The notes under the pieces were generated by a model, which worked only from the letters and a program-made list of their open reading frames with translations, was not told where the DNA came from and did not search any database. A DNA stretch of 64,000 bases from JBCAWW01 sp039024315. Its GTDB lineage: Bacteria; Bacteroidota; Bacteroidia; J057. The translations under genes were made by a program, and so were the position numbers. Location: positions 1 to 64,000 of the forward strand of contig JBCCQN010000007.1 of NCBI GenBank assembly GCA_039024315.1, read 5' to 3'. Positions 25,726 to 36,100 of the stretch are shown piece by piece; the first letter of the stretch is position 1, and every line of letters begins with the position of its first letter.

Positions 25726-26847
25726 ATGTTCGATAACGTAAGAAACTTAGTACGAGATGCGAAACTTCGGGATGCAATTTACGCTGCGGAAGAAGTTTTG
25801 GCTAAAAGCAATTTTCAAGAAAGTTTAGATATTTTTTTCAATAGATTGTCCCAATTGGAGGGAGCATATCAAAGCGGCGAAATGTCTCAATCCGACTTCT
25901 TTAGTCAGAAGACTCGAATTTCTGCAAACTTCCTTGATAGAATAAATGCTATTGAAGTATTACTCCAATCCGAGAATGATAATGAGTCACTCTTTCATCC
26001 TATCATCACTCAAGATACATCTAGTAATAGTCCATTATCGTTTAAAGTAACTTCAATACGCGATTATTCTTTGTGGAAAATCATTGGCATTGGAGGGGCA
26101 TTGATAGTTACCTTATTCGTGATTGTTTGGAGGTTCAACTATGATCCGGAAATATATAGCCCACCTGCAAATAAAAACCCTTTACATCCGAAACAGATTC
26201 TTCATTTCCAAATTGACACTGACTCTCTTGAACGAGAACGCTTAACAAAGCTTCTTGAGAGGAACCCACTGACTCTGATTGTCGACTTTGGCGACTCCAC
26301 CGAACTATTCAAAATAAGCAATCTTAAATTTTCGCACTCTTTCAATAAATTAGCAATTAATCGAAAAGTAGGTATTTCAGTTATTGGGCTTAAATCCTTT
26401 AATCAGGGGCCATACAGCCTAACATTGAAAGGTAACGGGAGTATTAATTACCTTTTCCTTGAGCAAGTATCTCAAAAAGTGATTGCGTCAGCTTCGCCCT
26501 CTAGTCATTGGGTGGATTCTACAAGCAGCTCTATTTTACTGGTTGATACTTTAGACAATGAGGTAATAGCCAAAGAAGAATCAAAAATAACTATTTCAGG
26601 AAGAGTTGTTAATGAAATTGGCGAACCTATCCATGGAGCTTTAATAGAATTTAAGAATTATATTACTGTTACTACTCAATCAGATTCATCAGGGTATTAC
26701 GAGTTAGCCTTTCAAAATACTGGTGGAGTCAACCCGAATAAAATTATTGCCAGCGCTCTTGGCTATAGTAGCTTTGAGCAAAGCATATACACACATATCA
26801 CCCAAAAACGGGACTTTCAGCTAACGAATCAAATTGAAACTGATTAA
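25726..26847 (+). CDS. EAD-like domain, membrane anchor and carboxypeptidase-regulatory-like domain
   Basis: 373 residues from the ATG at 25726 (MFDNVRNLVRDAKLRDAI). The first ~80 residues are a helical repeat-like domain (EVLAKSNFQESLDIFFNRLSQLEGAYQSGEMSQSDFFSQK...) that resembles the small effector-associated domains (EAD11-like) of Bacteroidota conflict systems. One transmembrane helix follows (IIGIGGALIVTLFVIVW, ~118-134), then an extracytoplasmic part ending in a carboxypeptidase-D regulatory-like beta sandwich (ITISGRVVNEIGEPIHGALIEF). EAD domains recruit a partner with the same domain; none is evident beside it. The architecture is seen; the EAD label is by pattern only. Confidence 0.55.
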   Translation: MFDNVRNLVRDAKLRDAIYAAEEVLAKSNFQESLDIFFNRLSQLEGAYQSGEMSQSDFFSQKTRISANFLDRINAIEVLLQSENDNESLFHPIITQDTSSNSPLSFKVTSIRDYSLWKIIGIGGALIVTLFVIVWRFNYDPEIYSPPANKNPLHPKQILHFQIDTDSLERERLTKLLERNPLTLIVDFGDSTELFKISNLKFSHSFNKLAINRKVGISVIGLKSFNQGPYSLTLKGNGSINYLFLEQVSQKVIASASPSSHWVDSTSSSILLVDTLDNEVIAKEESKITISGRVVNEIGEPIHGALIEFKNYITVTTQSDSSGYYELAFQNTGGVNPNKIIASALGYSSFEQSIYTHITQKRDFQLTNQIETD

Positions 26848-26925
26848 AGAGGTTCCGTGGTCTAGACTCACACGATTTCATAAAAGACTCAACTTCTTCC
26901 CATAAGAAAACAAAAATTAGATATT

Positions 26926-27675
26926 ATGACAAAGACAATTATAGCATATGTTTTATGCTCAATATTCACATTTACTCTTTTACTAGCCCAAGAAAATATT
27001 CTCATTCTGGGCCGAGTGGTTGATGCGAATACCAAAAGAGGGGTTGATTCTATTTCTGTAAATATAAATTCAATTCAAATCTCTGAAACCACAGATTCGA
27101 ACGGTTACTTTTCCTTCAACTACCCTGCACAAGAATACGTTAATGAAGGTCGACTAAAATTCTACGTACATGTAATAATTGAGAAACACAAAGGCTATTG
27201 CCTATTTGATGATGAAGTCCAGATTACTGTATATAACCCTGGCGAAGAAGGGCAACAAGCCAAGATGGATAACCCAATTGAATTAAAGAGTTCCCCCACT
27301 TGGAATGGGATAGTTATAGACAGAAAAGACCGAGCTATCTCTAAAGTTCAAATTGCTCTACCTGAGGAATCGATATATTCAGATCAAGAAGGGCGATTTT
27401 CCTTCTCTCTGGAAAGTTTATCGGATTTCCCATCAAATAAAGTTATTAGTATAGATGTCGTACATGAGAAGTACAAAACAGAAACTGTTAGCCTTAAGTC
27501 ATCATGTACTGACCCTAGAATACCTCCATCTCCCATAAAGATGAAGAAAAAGTTTATCAAACGATTACTAAGCCCATTAGGGTTAACAAGCAGTATCGGA
27601 GGGGCTACCGTTGTGACAATAAGCACAATTTTATTAGTCAGAGAAGTTCCGAAAAATCCTGGCCAGATTAGATAA
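26926..27675 (+). CDS. exported protein with two carboxypeptidase-regulatory-like domains
   Basis: 249 residues. A signal peptide (~1-21, ending LLLAQE) is followed by a first beta-sandwich (ILGRVVDANTKRGVDSISVNI) and a second (WNGIVIDRKDRAISKVQIALPEESIYSDQEGRFSF). A C-terminal hydrophobic helix follows (IGGATVVTISTILLV). It shares the domain type with the gene 78 bases upstream, so the two may assemble at the envelope. The function is unknown. Confidence 0.6.
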   Translation: MTKTIIAYVLCSIFTFTLLLAQENILILGRVVDANTKRGVDSISVNINSIQISETTDSNGYFSFNYPAQEYVNEGRLKFYVHVIIEKHKGYCLFDDEVQITVYNPGEEGQQAKMDNPIELKSSPTWNGIVIDRKDRAISKVQIALPEESIYSDQEGRFSFSLESLSDFPSNKVISIDVVHEKYKTETVSLKSSCTDPRIPPSPIKMKKKFIKRLLSPLGLTSSIGGATVVTISTILLVREVPKNPGQIR

Positions 27676-27711
27676 TAGATCCCTTTGTCATCAAACTCGA
27701 AACACGACCCC

Positions 27712-30700
27712 ATGAAATATCATGATATTGACCTATCTGTTTCTCAGAATGGGCTACTTATTAGAACCAGCTCTATTTTTATTATTCTATTTATATGTAT
27801 CTCTGGAAAACTCAAATCTCAATGTAATCCAGTGGCAGACAGCATTGCTTTATTAAATCTGTATCATTCTACTGATGGTCCTAATTGGAATATCTCATGG
27901 GATACTACCCAACCTATCAGCAGTTGGTATGGAATTCAATTAGGCACGGATGGTTGTGTTATAGAAATAAGTTTGAGATATAATGCTCTATCTGGCCAAA
28001 TACCGGATTTCTCCGTAGGATTAGAAGACTTAACAAGACTAGACTTATCCTACAATAATCTTTCAGGGAAAATTCCAAACTTTCCAGGCCTTCCCAATCT
28101 CGAAAGTTTGGAACTATCTCATAACCAGATTAGTGACACGATTCCCAATTTCACAAATTTGACAAATTTAAGAGGCTTCTGGGCCTTTGGAAATAATCTA
28201 TCTGGGAAAATTCCCAATTTCCAAAATTCACCTAAATTGAAGAGCCTAAATCTTAACAAGAATGAGTTATATGATTCGATCCCTGCTTTTTTGCAAACCC
28301 CTCGATTAGAGTATATTGATCTATCTTGGAATAATTTATCAGGCTCCATACCAGGCTTTGATAGCCTAACCAATCTTATATATCTATATTTACAGTGCAA
28401 TCAACTATCTGGCCCAATACCAGACTTCAATCTTTATTCTCTAGAACATATCAATCTGAGCAACAATAATTTGTCTGGACCTTTCCCAAACTTGATAAAT
28501 TCACCATACATCATAGATCTGTATATCAATAGTAATTATCTCAGTGGAACAATTCCGCCTTTATTCCCAATGCTTGGAAATTTCATGCATTTAAATCTGA
28601 GTGAAAATGATTTTCACGGTCAGATACCTGATTTCTTTTTTAGAGAAGGAGAGCTAAATTCTATATTCCTTAATGGTAATAATTTTTCAGGTCTTTTACC
28701 GGAAGCAAACGATTCGATGTTCAATTCTTCTTTTGGAAGAATACATATTGATGATAATAAATTTACCTTTTCTGACTTACTTTCTTCACCTTCATTATCG
28801 AGGTATAATTATGGGCCTTACCAGAAACCCATTGGGAATGACACTACTCTTCATTTCGACCCAGGAGAGTGGGTAACATTACATTTACCGATAGATAGTA
28901 GCTTAACAACTAACACATATAGATGGTATCATAATGGTACATTCCATGGGGAAACTCATTTAAATACTTATAATATTGGTCCTTTTTCACCTGATAAGTC
29001 AGGAATCTATTTCTGTGAAATCACCAATGCTAATTTCCCAGGTCTAACCTTAATTAGTAGCTCTTTTGTGTTAGTTCAGGAATTAAATATTGGGTTACGT
29101 TTGGAACAAAAAAACGGTATTCAAGAACTACTCTTTGATCAAATTAGCTGGGGTGATTTTAATGGTGATGGATACTTTGATTTATTGGCTCATGGTTATG
29201 GTGAGGATGGGGTTCTACAACCTACCTTATTATTCCAGAATAAAAATGGGAACTCTTTTGAAGCGGTAAGAGCTTTTTCTCCCCCTTTGCCGTCAGGATT
29301 AAGACTAAGGGAGTTGCATTGGATTGATTATGATCGGGATAGTGATTTGGATATCGCCTATAGAGACATTGACGGGAAGATTACTGTTTATAGCAATGAA
29401 GGATTTAGTCAGTTTTTTAGGATACCTCATGATACGCTCATTATACCTCAACCAAAAGGCTTTTCATTTCAAGGAGACTGGGATCAGAATGGATTCACTG
29501 ATTGGCTATCAGAAGACGGGCTAGCTCTTCTTTCACAAAGAGATAATGGATCATTTCAGGCAATTCAGTTTGATGGATTTTTTCCGTCTCCCTATAGAAA
29601 CAGATGGATAGACTTCGATAAAAATGGCTCTCTAGATTTAGTAAGATATGATAACTCTTCAGTTAGCCTATTCCGAATAGGCGCAGATAGTATTAATAGT
29701 GTTGAGATATTACTCCCTATTTCCGGAGTTAATAAATTCCCTTCTGGAGTTATTATTCATGATATTGATTTAGACGGATATATTGATATTGGTTTAAGTC
29801 AAGGTCTCAGGTGGAATTATTGGGAACAGGTAAACCCTTATGTTTTTGGACTATCTGACACTAGCTATTTCTCTACTCCAAATTCCTTTCTAACTATATC
29901 AGATATTAATCTTGATGGTCTCAATGATTTTATCAAAATAGAGCATTCGAACCAAGCTCTCTTAAATATTTCATTTCAAGAGCAAGGAGGGATTGAAAAA
30001 TTCGTCCAACAGATTCGATTGGGAAAAGTACAGGTATCCAATCCTCAGTGGACAGATATAGATCAAGATGGCGATCTTGACTTGACTTTGATTGCCAGGG
30101 ACGATTTTACCAGACAGCTTTCTCCCCTTTTTATTCGAAACATTACTGATACAGTATCTCATACACCAACTCCACCTCAAAACCTTAGCGTTATTCATGT
30201 ATCTACAGACTCTATCGAATTAGCTTGGGATCCGGCAAATGATCATGAAACACCTTCGCAAGCCCTTTCTTATAATGTGTACATAAGTACCAGAAAGGGC
30301 GCTATGGACCGTGTTTCCGCTAAAGGAAATGAGGTCACAGGAAAAAGATATATACCTCATGAAGGTAATGCCTTTCAAAACAATTTTTACAAATTGAAAG
30401 GCCTAACTCCAGGCCGTTATTATTGGAGTGTGCAGGCCATTGATCATCATTTCCAAGGGGGATCTTTTGCACGAAGAGACAGTTTTATAGTGCCTGATCC
30501 CTTGGATAGAGATCTTCCTGATCTATTAGTAGAATCAGCTGGTATTTCTCCTCTCGAAATTGCTTACGGAGCACAAATAAAACTAGATTTAATAATAGGT
30601 AATCGAGGTTTTGATAGCTCTCCCATTTCTCAATTAGTTTATTATTTATCAGAGGATGTCCGTTTAGATTCAAATGACATTAAGTTAGATTCTACATACC

Positions 30701-32616
30701 TACCCAAGATCAACAGTTTTGATCAACTGGTCATTCAAGACACCTTTTTATTTATCCCTGAGAATGCTGATATTCTTACGGGGGGAAGTTACTTCATAAT
30801 CTTTTCATTAGATGACGTTAATGACATAGTAGAATATATTGAAAGCAATAATCTATATAAGTTACCATTACTTTACGATCCAAAGGATCCTGAATTTATT
30901 CATGATTCAACCGAGCTGTACATTCCCTTTGACCAATTTTCAGATCAAGACGAAAAAGAATCTGTTGAATATCGCTTTGAATTTTCGAATCCGGTTGCTG
31001 TTCAAAAGATTCAACTTCAAATACAAGGGATTACCTCTAATTTTGATTCTATTCAAGAAATCCCCGTTTCTAACCTTGAAGTCATAAACTCCAACGGTAG
31101 GATTACTGAAGTCCTTGAACATCCTCTTTTTGAAGCAGATAGTCAAGGGCTGCGATATCGAATGATTCTCTCTGACTCTATTTACTCTCCTTGGCTTTAT
31201 ACATATAGACAGTATGTCGGAAAAGGGTTAGCTATAACAAATCTGAATTTAATCTCAAACCAAACAATTTGGAATAAAATATGGAATCGCAAAGCAGCGT
31301 ATAATCTGATTAGTATTCCAATTTATTCAGATGCTAATACATCAATACCAATCTTAGATGTATTAAGCGATGATCTAGGCCTACCAGATCCAAAACATTG
31401 GCGTATAGTCTCTATCTCTCCTATCCCTTTAGGTAAAGGAAAAATTAATTATCTCCAATATGAAGAAAAAGGATTTACTGATTTTGAAATAGGGAAGGGC
31501 CAATTTCTCATCATAACTGATTTAGATCAGTCATACATATCTTCTAATTCTGGAAAGTCTCCTATCATAACACCTAGTACACCCTTTGAAATTGTTCTCG
31601 AAAGAGGATGGAACCTTATCGGTAATCCTTACAATTTCAATATTTCGTGGGATAGTGTTGAAACTTATAATTCAATAGAGTTTGAAACTGTATATACCTT
31701 CAACACAAGGTTCATTCCTATTGACGATCCCTCAATAGAAAATAAATGGCGCCGATTTGAAGGGCTATTAGTTTGGGCAGAAGAAGCACACAAAATTCGA
31801 ATCCCTATCAATATGGATCCAACTATACAAAGTGCTGGGGCTAAGAGAATCCAATCAAATCATTCAGAAATTTCGACATCTAATAATTGGCAGTTTTCTA
31901 TAGATATATTCTCAGATACTGAGCGTATTCAAAAAACTTCTATTGGTATGAACCCTACTGCCTCCATTGGTGTTGATCGAATGGATCGTCTGGCCGCCCC
32001 TATATCAGACAAATCTATCCCACAAGCTTCTGTCTATCATCCAGATCACATTTGGGGATATCTAGAAAAAGATATCGTCAATCCTCAAGATAATTATTCT
32101 TGGTTTTTCGAATTTGGCAAAATATCAAAAAATGAAATCATTACGTTGAAGTGGATTCATCCTAACTTTGCGGACAAGAATCACACTTTGGTACTAATAG
32201 ATGAAAACGGAAAGCAATGGATAAACATGAAAAACCAGAATCATTGCCAGATAGATCTTTCGGTATCCCAAAAATATCAAATCACTTTTCTGGATGAAAG
32301 TTTATTTGTACAATATGCCCCTCCTATATATTTTCTAGGGGCTCCATATCCAAATCCGCTGCACTATCCAGGTACACTGGTAATTCCGTATGGAATTCCA
32401 AATGGTGAAGAGTTCGATCAAGGTAAACTTGATATCTTGAACGTTCATGGTCAAGTTATAAAACAATTTTTAATTACAAATCCTCAAGGCGGGGTCAAAT
32501 TTTTAAAATGGGATGGCCGTAGCGAAAATGGTGAGAAAGTACCAACGGGTATCTATTTCATCAGATTTTGGGTTCCCAATAGGCCTGTCGACATCAGAAA
32601 AATAATCATCCAATAG
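27712..32616 (+). CDS. giant secreted LRR / FG-GAP / T9SS-sorted surface protein
   Basis: About 1634 residues from the ATG at 27712; a start at 27685 is possible. A signal-anchor segment (SIFIILFICISGKLKSQ) is followed by leucine-rich repeats of the plant-like LxxLxLxxNxLSGxIPxF type (~80-350). An Ig-like stretch, FG-GAP/VCBS calcium-binding repeats (DFNGDGYFD, DQDGDLD; ~465-810), an FN3 domain (~820-925) and a CARDB-like domain come next. The C-terminus (GAPYPNPLHYPG...GKLDILNVHGQVIKQF...GIYFIRFW) is a type A Por-secretion sorting domain. It is likely a cell-surface adhesin or binding protein. It lies in the AT-rich cassette and ends 128 bases before the right copy of the 98-bp repeat. Confidence 0.8.
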   Translation: MKYHDIDLSVSQNGLLIRTSSIFIILFICISGKLKSQCNPVADSIALLNLYHSTDGPNWNISWDTTQPISSWYGIQLGTDGCVIEISLRYNALSGQIPDFSVGLEDLTRLDLSYNNLSGKIPNFPGLPNLESLELSHNQISDTIPNFTNLTNLRGFWAFGNNLSGKIPNFQNSPKLKSLNLNKNELYDSIPAFLQTPRLEYIDLSWNNLSGSIPGFDSLTNLIYLYLQCNQLSGPIPDFNLYSLEHINLSNNNLSGPFPNLINSPYIIDLYINSNYLSGTIPPLFPMLGNFMHLNLSENDFHGQIPDFFFREGELNSIFLNGNNFSGLLPEANDSMFNSSFGRIHIDDNKFTFSDLLSSPSLSRYNYGPYQKPIGNDTTLHFDPGEWVTLHLPIDSSLTTNTYRWYHNGTFHGETHLNTYNIGPFSPDKSGIYFCEITNANFPGLTLISSSFVLVQELNIGLRLEQKNGIQELLFDQISWGDFNGDGYFDLLAHGYGEDGVLQPTLLFQNKNGNSFEAVRAFSPPLPSGLRLRELHWIDYDRDSDLDIAYRDIDGKITVYSNEGFSQFFRIPHDTLIIPQPKGFSFQGDWDQNGFTDWLSEDGLALLSQRDNGSFQAIQFDGFFPSPYRNRWIDFDKNGSLDLVRYDNSSVSLFRIGADSINSVEILLPISGVNKFPSGVIIHDIDLDGYIDIGLSQGLRWNYWEQVNPYVFGLSDTSYFSTPNSFLTISDINLDGLNDFIKIEHSNQALLNISFQEQGGIEKFVQQIRLGKVQVSNPQWTDIDQDGDLDLTLIARDDFTRQLSPLFIRNITDTVSHTPTPPQNLSVIHVSTDSIELAWDPANDHETPSQALSYNVYISTRKGAMDRVSAKGNEVTGKRYIPHEGNAFQNNFYKLKGLTPGRYYWSVQAIDHHFQGGSFARRDSFIVPDPLDRDLPDLLVESAGISPLEIAYGAQIKLDLIIGNRGFDSSPISQLVYYLSEDVRLDSNDIKLDSTYLPKINSFDQLVIQDTFLFIPENADILTGGSYFIIFSLDDVNDIVEYIESNNLYKLPLLYDPKDPEFIHDSTELYIPFDQFSDQDEKESVEYRFEFSNPVAVQKIQLQIQGITSNFDSIQEIPVSNLEVINSNGRITEVLEHPLFEADSQGLRYRMILSDSIYSPWLYTYRQYVGKGLAITNLNLISNQTIWNKIWNRKAAYNLISIPIYSDANTSIPILDVLSDDLGLPDPKHWRIVSISPIPLGKGKINYLQYEEKGFTDFEIGKGQFLIITDLDQSYISSNSGKSPIITPSTPFEIVLERGWNLIGNPYNFNISWDSVETYNSIEFETVYTFNTRFIPIDDPSIENKWRRFEGLLVWAEEAHKIRIPINMDPTIQSAGAKRIQSNHSEISTSNNWQFSIDIFSDTERIQKTSIGMNPTASIGVDRMDRLAAPISDKSIPQASVYHPDHIWGYLEKDIVNPQDNYSWFFEFGKISKNEIITLKWIHPNFADKNHTLVLIDENGKQWINMKNQNHCQIDLSVSQKYQITFLDESLFVQYAPPIYFLGAPYPNPLHYPGTLVIPYGIPNGEEFDQGKLDILNVHGQVIKQFLITNPQGGVKFLKWDGRSENGEKVPTGIYFIRFWVPNRPVDIRKIIIQ

Positions 32617-32744
32617 ATCAAATTCTTAGTTTTTATTTTCATATCGCTTAAACAGATCCTCCTCCCGATTCTCTAGCTTTTCCAACCTCAATTACTCTTT
32701 CTTCAGGTTTTTTTGAAAGAAGTTCAAATTGCGTCTTTTTACCG

Positions 32745-32842
32745 GTCAGGACGGGAGACTTCGGTCGAATGCCTTTGCGACCGCTTGAGAGATTGTGTGA
32801 GTTGCCTGGAGGAAAGCGCCGCCAGGCGCTTGTGCGCAGCAC
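32745..32842 (+). repeat. 98-bp direct repeat, right copy
   Basis: The partner of 25354-25451, in the same orientation, with the same two hairpins. The surrounding 32617-33114 has no gene; it also holds TTGCCTT/AAGGCAA (33004-33021), a possible weak terminator, and the palindrome at 33067. Confidence 0.85.
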
Positions 32843-33066
32843 CGACCGAAGAGGGAGTCCGGAAGGGAACGACCCCACGGAGGAGGGGCACGCCCAAAGA
32901 AAATAACTCTTCATTAAGTAGTATAAACTTGTATTCTAATCCCAAAATGAATTGGTGCTGTATCAAATGATAAAATAAACCCGACTTTTCATTTGTGATT
33001 TATTTTGCCTTTATTAAGGCAATCCGGGAATTTTTTATCGCCATTCAGACATAGTTTTTAGGAAAT

Positions 33067-33089
33067 ATTGTGAACTCACAGTTCACAAT
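33067..33089. promoter_or_regulatory. 23-bp palindrome before the RHS operon
   Basis: ATTGTGAACT, CAC, AGTTCACAAT: perfect 10-base arms with a 3-base centre, 26 bases before the likely start codon at 33115. Its symmetry suggests a dimeric repressor site or an RNA hairpin at the 5' end of the message. No T-run follows. Confidence 0.55.
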
Positions 33090-33114
33090 CAAGCACTCTA
33101 TATACTCACCAGGC

Positions 33115-36100
33115 ATGAAGATTTTTCGGACTCCATTAGCTATAAAATTAATCTCCACAGTTTGTATTTTTTTAATGTTTTTTCCGGCTACAGGAATATC
33201 TCCTCTTTACGGATTAACGAGTGGTCCCAACCAACCTGAATTTTCAAGCTTCGAACCTGTCGCTACCACTAACATGGTTAATGACTTTACAGGAGAGTTT
33301 ACTTATAACCTTCCTGTTGTGGAAATACCTGGGCCTGATGGCAGTGGGTATGCTCTATCACTTTCTTATCATAGTGGAGCCTCTCCTGAAGCAGAGGCCT
33401 CTTGGGTAGGAGCTGGTTGGACACTTAATCCAGGAGCAATCGTTCGGAATAAAGCTGGGCTTCCAGATGATTTCAATGGAGAAAAAGTTACTCATCATAA
33501 TGATGTTCCTAGGAATTTGACTGTAAATGGAGGAATGGTCGCGGGGGATATGGAAATCTTTGGATTTGATGCAGTTACCTTGGGTTTAAATGCATCATTG
33601 CAATACAACAATTATAAAGGATTTCGTCATGTAGCAGGAGTGGGTTTTAGTGTTATGGGTATGTCAAATTTAGGCTTTTCCGTGGCCTCCGATGCTTCTA
33701 CCACTTTCAATTACAATATTAACCCTGCAGGAATCCTTAATAAGATAAAAGATGAAAAGAGGCCGGTAGATGAAAAAATTAAAGATCTAACCAAACTTGA
33801 AAAAGTTAAGAAATGGGCTAAAGAAAATAAAAAAGCGATTGCAGTTGGAACGGCTTCTACTTTATCGGGAAGCTCGCGATTTGGCAGTAGCTACGGTCTA
33901 TATTCAGCAAATTGGGCACCGAGACCAACAAAGGTAAGCTCCTATACTGGTGTAGCATTTAATGTAATTGGATCAACAGAATTATCCACTCCTCCCCCAA
34001 TAGGAGCTGAGATTGGCTTTACCGGGGGCGTTTCCATCCAATCGCCTTTGAAAAAAGAAGACATAACTTCCTTTGGTTATCTCTACTCAGGACAGGCTGG
34101 TAGCAATAGTATCATGGACTACTACCTCGAGAAGGATTTTCCCTTCCAAAAGCGGGATCAGTTCCTCTCCATTCCATTCAGTAATCCAGACCGTTTTCAA
34201 GTCATGGGTGAGGGCTTAGGAGGAACCTTCAGAGCCCATAGTAAAAAGGCGGGACATTTTTTCCCTAATGCGAATTCCAGTGCTACCGCCATATACAATA
34301 TTAACCTTGAAATACAAGCAGGAGGGAATATAGGGCTAGGAACGGACTTAGGGCAAGGGATTCAAACCCTCGAATCCGGAAGTTGGCAGGCAGACAATCA
34401 TTCCTATAATTTTTTAAGTATTGATAAAACCGAAGATGAAGCTTTCTATTTTCGATTTTATAATGATCTGGGAGGGAATGTTCTGTTTGACAATGCGAAG
34501 CCTGGGCCCTTAAAAGCAGAGGTTGTTAATAAAGAGCCCGTAGTACCAACCACTGTTTCATCCAATGCCAGTTTTGATCCTTACAATGAAACGCAGCAAA
34601 AGGGCCGTTCTGGTAGGTCTTCTTATATAGGATTTAATACCAATCGGGAGATGACCGATACGGCCAACCCTTATCAGTCCTATACCAAAGATCAGGCAAC
34701 CAAAGACCTGATGCCTGATAATGAACGAAATAACATCCCTGATGGAATCGGAGAATTTGTCATGCACAACGAAGATGGTTATTCCTATACTTTCGGATTG
34801 CCCGTCTATGCACGAGCCGAAAGAAGTATGCAGTATGGATTCAAAGAGGTACCTACTAATGGAATAAAGGAAAATTTCCTCATCCATGCCGATACCGATA
34901 ATGCAGGAAACATTCATAGTAAGGTTGGAGAAGAAAGCCTTAAACCTTATGCAACTAGCTATCTACTCACCAGCATCGTTTCCCCCGATTATATCGACCG
35001 AACTCTAGATGGTCCATCGGAAGATGACTTTGGAGGCTACACTCACTTCACTTATGAGCAACAACATGGCGCTTTATCTGCAGATTGGTTTCGATGGAGG
35101 ATTCCTTACAATGGTCTATACTATCAAGCAGGAGAGTTGTCTAACCCTAAAGATGATATGGGATCTTTTTTGTCTGGTGAGAAGGAGATTTATTATCTAA
35201 ATAAGATCGAAACTAAGACCCATTTCGCCCTCTTCCATACTTCTCCAAGGGCAGATGGAAGAGAGGCCGCCGATAATACAACTGCTGACCAAAACGAAAT
35301 TGCAGCTGGAACTGATTCTTTATTGAAATTGGATAAGATCGAATTATTTGCGAAGCCTGTTGAGACTGGCACAACTCCGCGCAAATTGAGAACTATCCAC
35401 TTTGAATATGATTACTCCTTGATGGCTAAACCTTCTGGAGGTACGAGTTTACCGAATAGTATTGCTCCTAGCCAAGGAAGGTTAACGCTAAAAAAAGTCT
35501 ATACAGAGTATGAGAATGTTTATTCTGTTAGAACTTCTCCTTATGAATTTGAATATGAGTATCCCGATTTTTCTAACTATCCAGTCAAATACCAGCATTT
35601 AGGTGATGAATACCCTTTTTCACCAGAAGACCAAAATCCACCATACAGCCCTTTTCACCTAGACCCCTGGGGAAACTACCAACATAATGGAGCGAATCGC
35701 TACAGAGAAATGCGCCCATGGGTAAACCAGTCGCCTGATATTTTACATTTTGATCCCGCAGCGTGGCAGTTAAAGCAGATCATCCTTCCTTCTGGCGGTC
35801 GAATCGATATACAATATGAGCAGCACAATTATTTATATGTGCAAGACAGGCGAGCAATGGCAATGGTCCGACTTAAGGATTATGATGATGCCACTGGAAG
35901 GTATTATTTGGATATTGATTCTGATCTGGGACCTCACAATTCGAATGAACTCTATGAGCTAAGAAGTCTAATCCAAAAAGCATTTTTCGACAAGGATGAC
36001 CGAATTTACTTTAAGTTTTTATATGCATTACTAGGGAATCAGGCAAGTATTCATAATAATTGCCTTTCAGATTTCATTAGTGGTTATGCTAGGGTAAAGT

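Noticed and set aside
32617..32744. A second Cas or defence gene near the right direct repeat
   Set aside because: No open frame with motifs was found; the stretch is intergenic.
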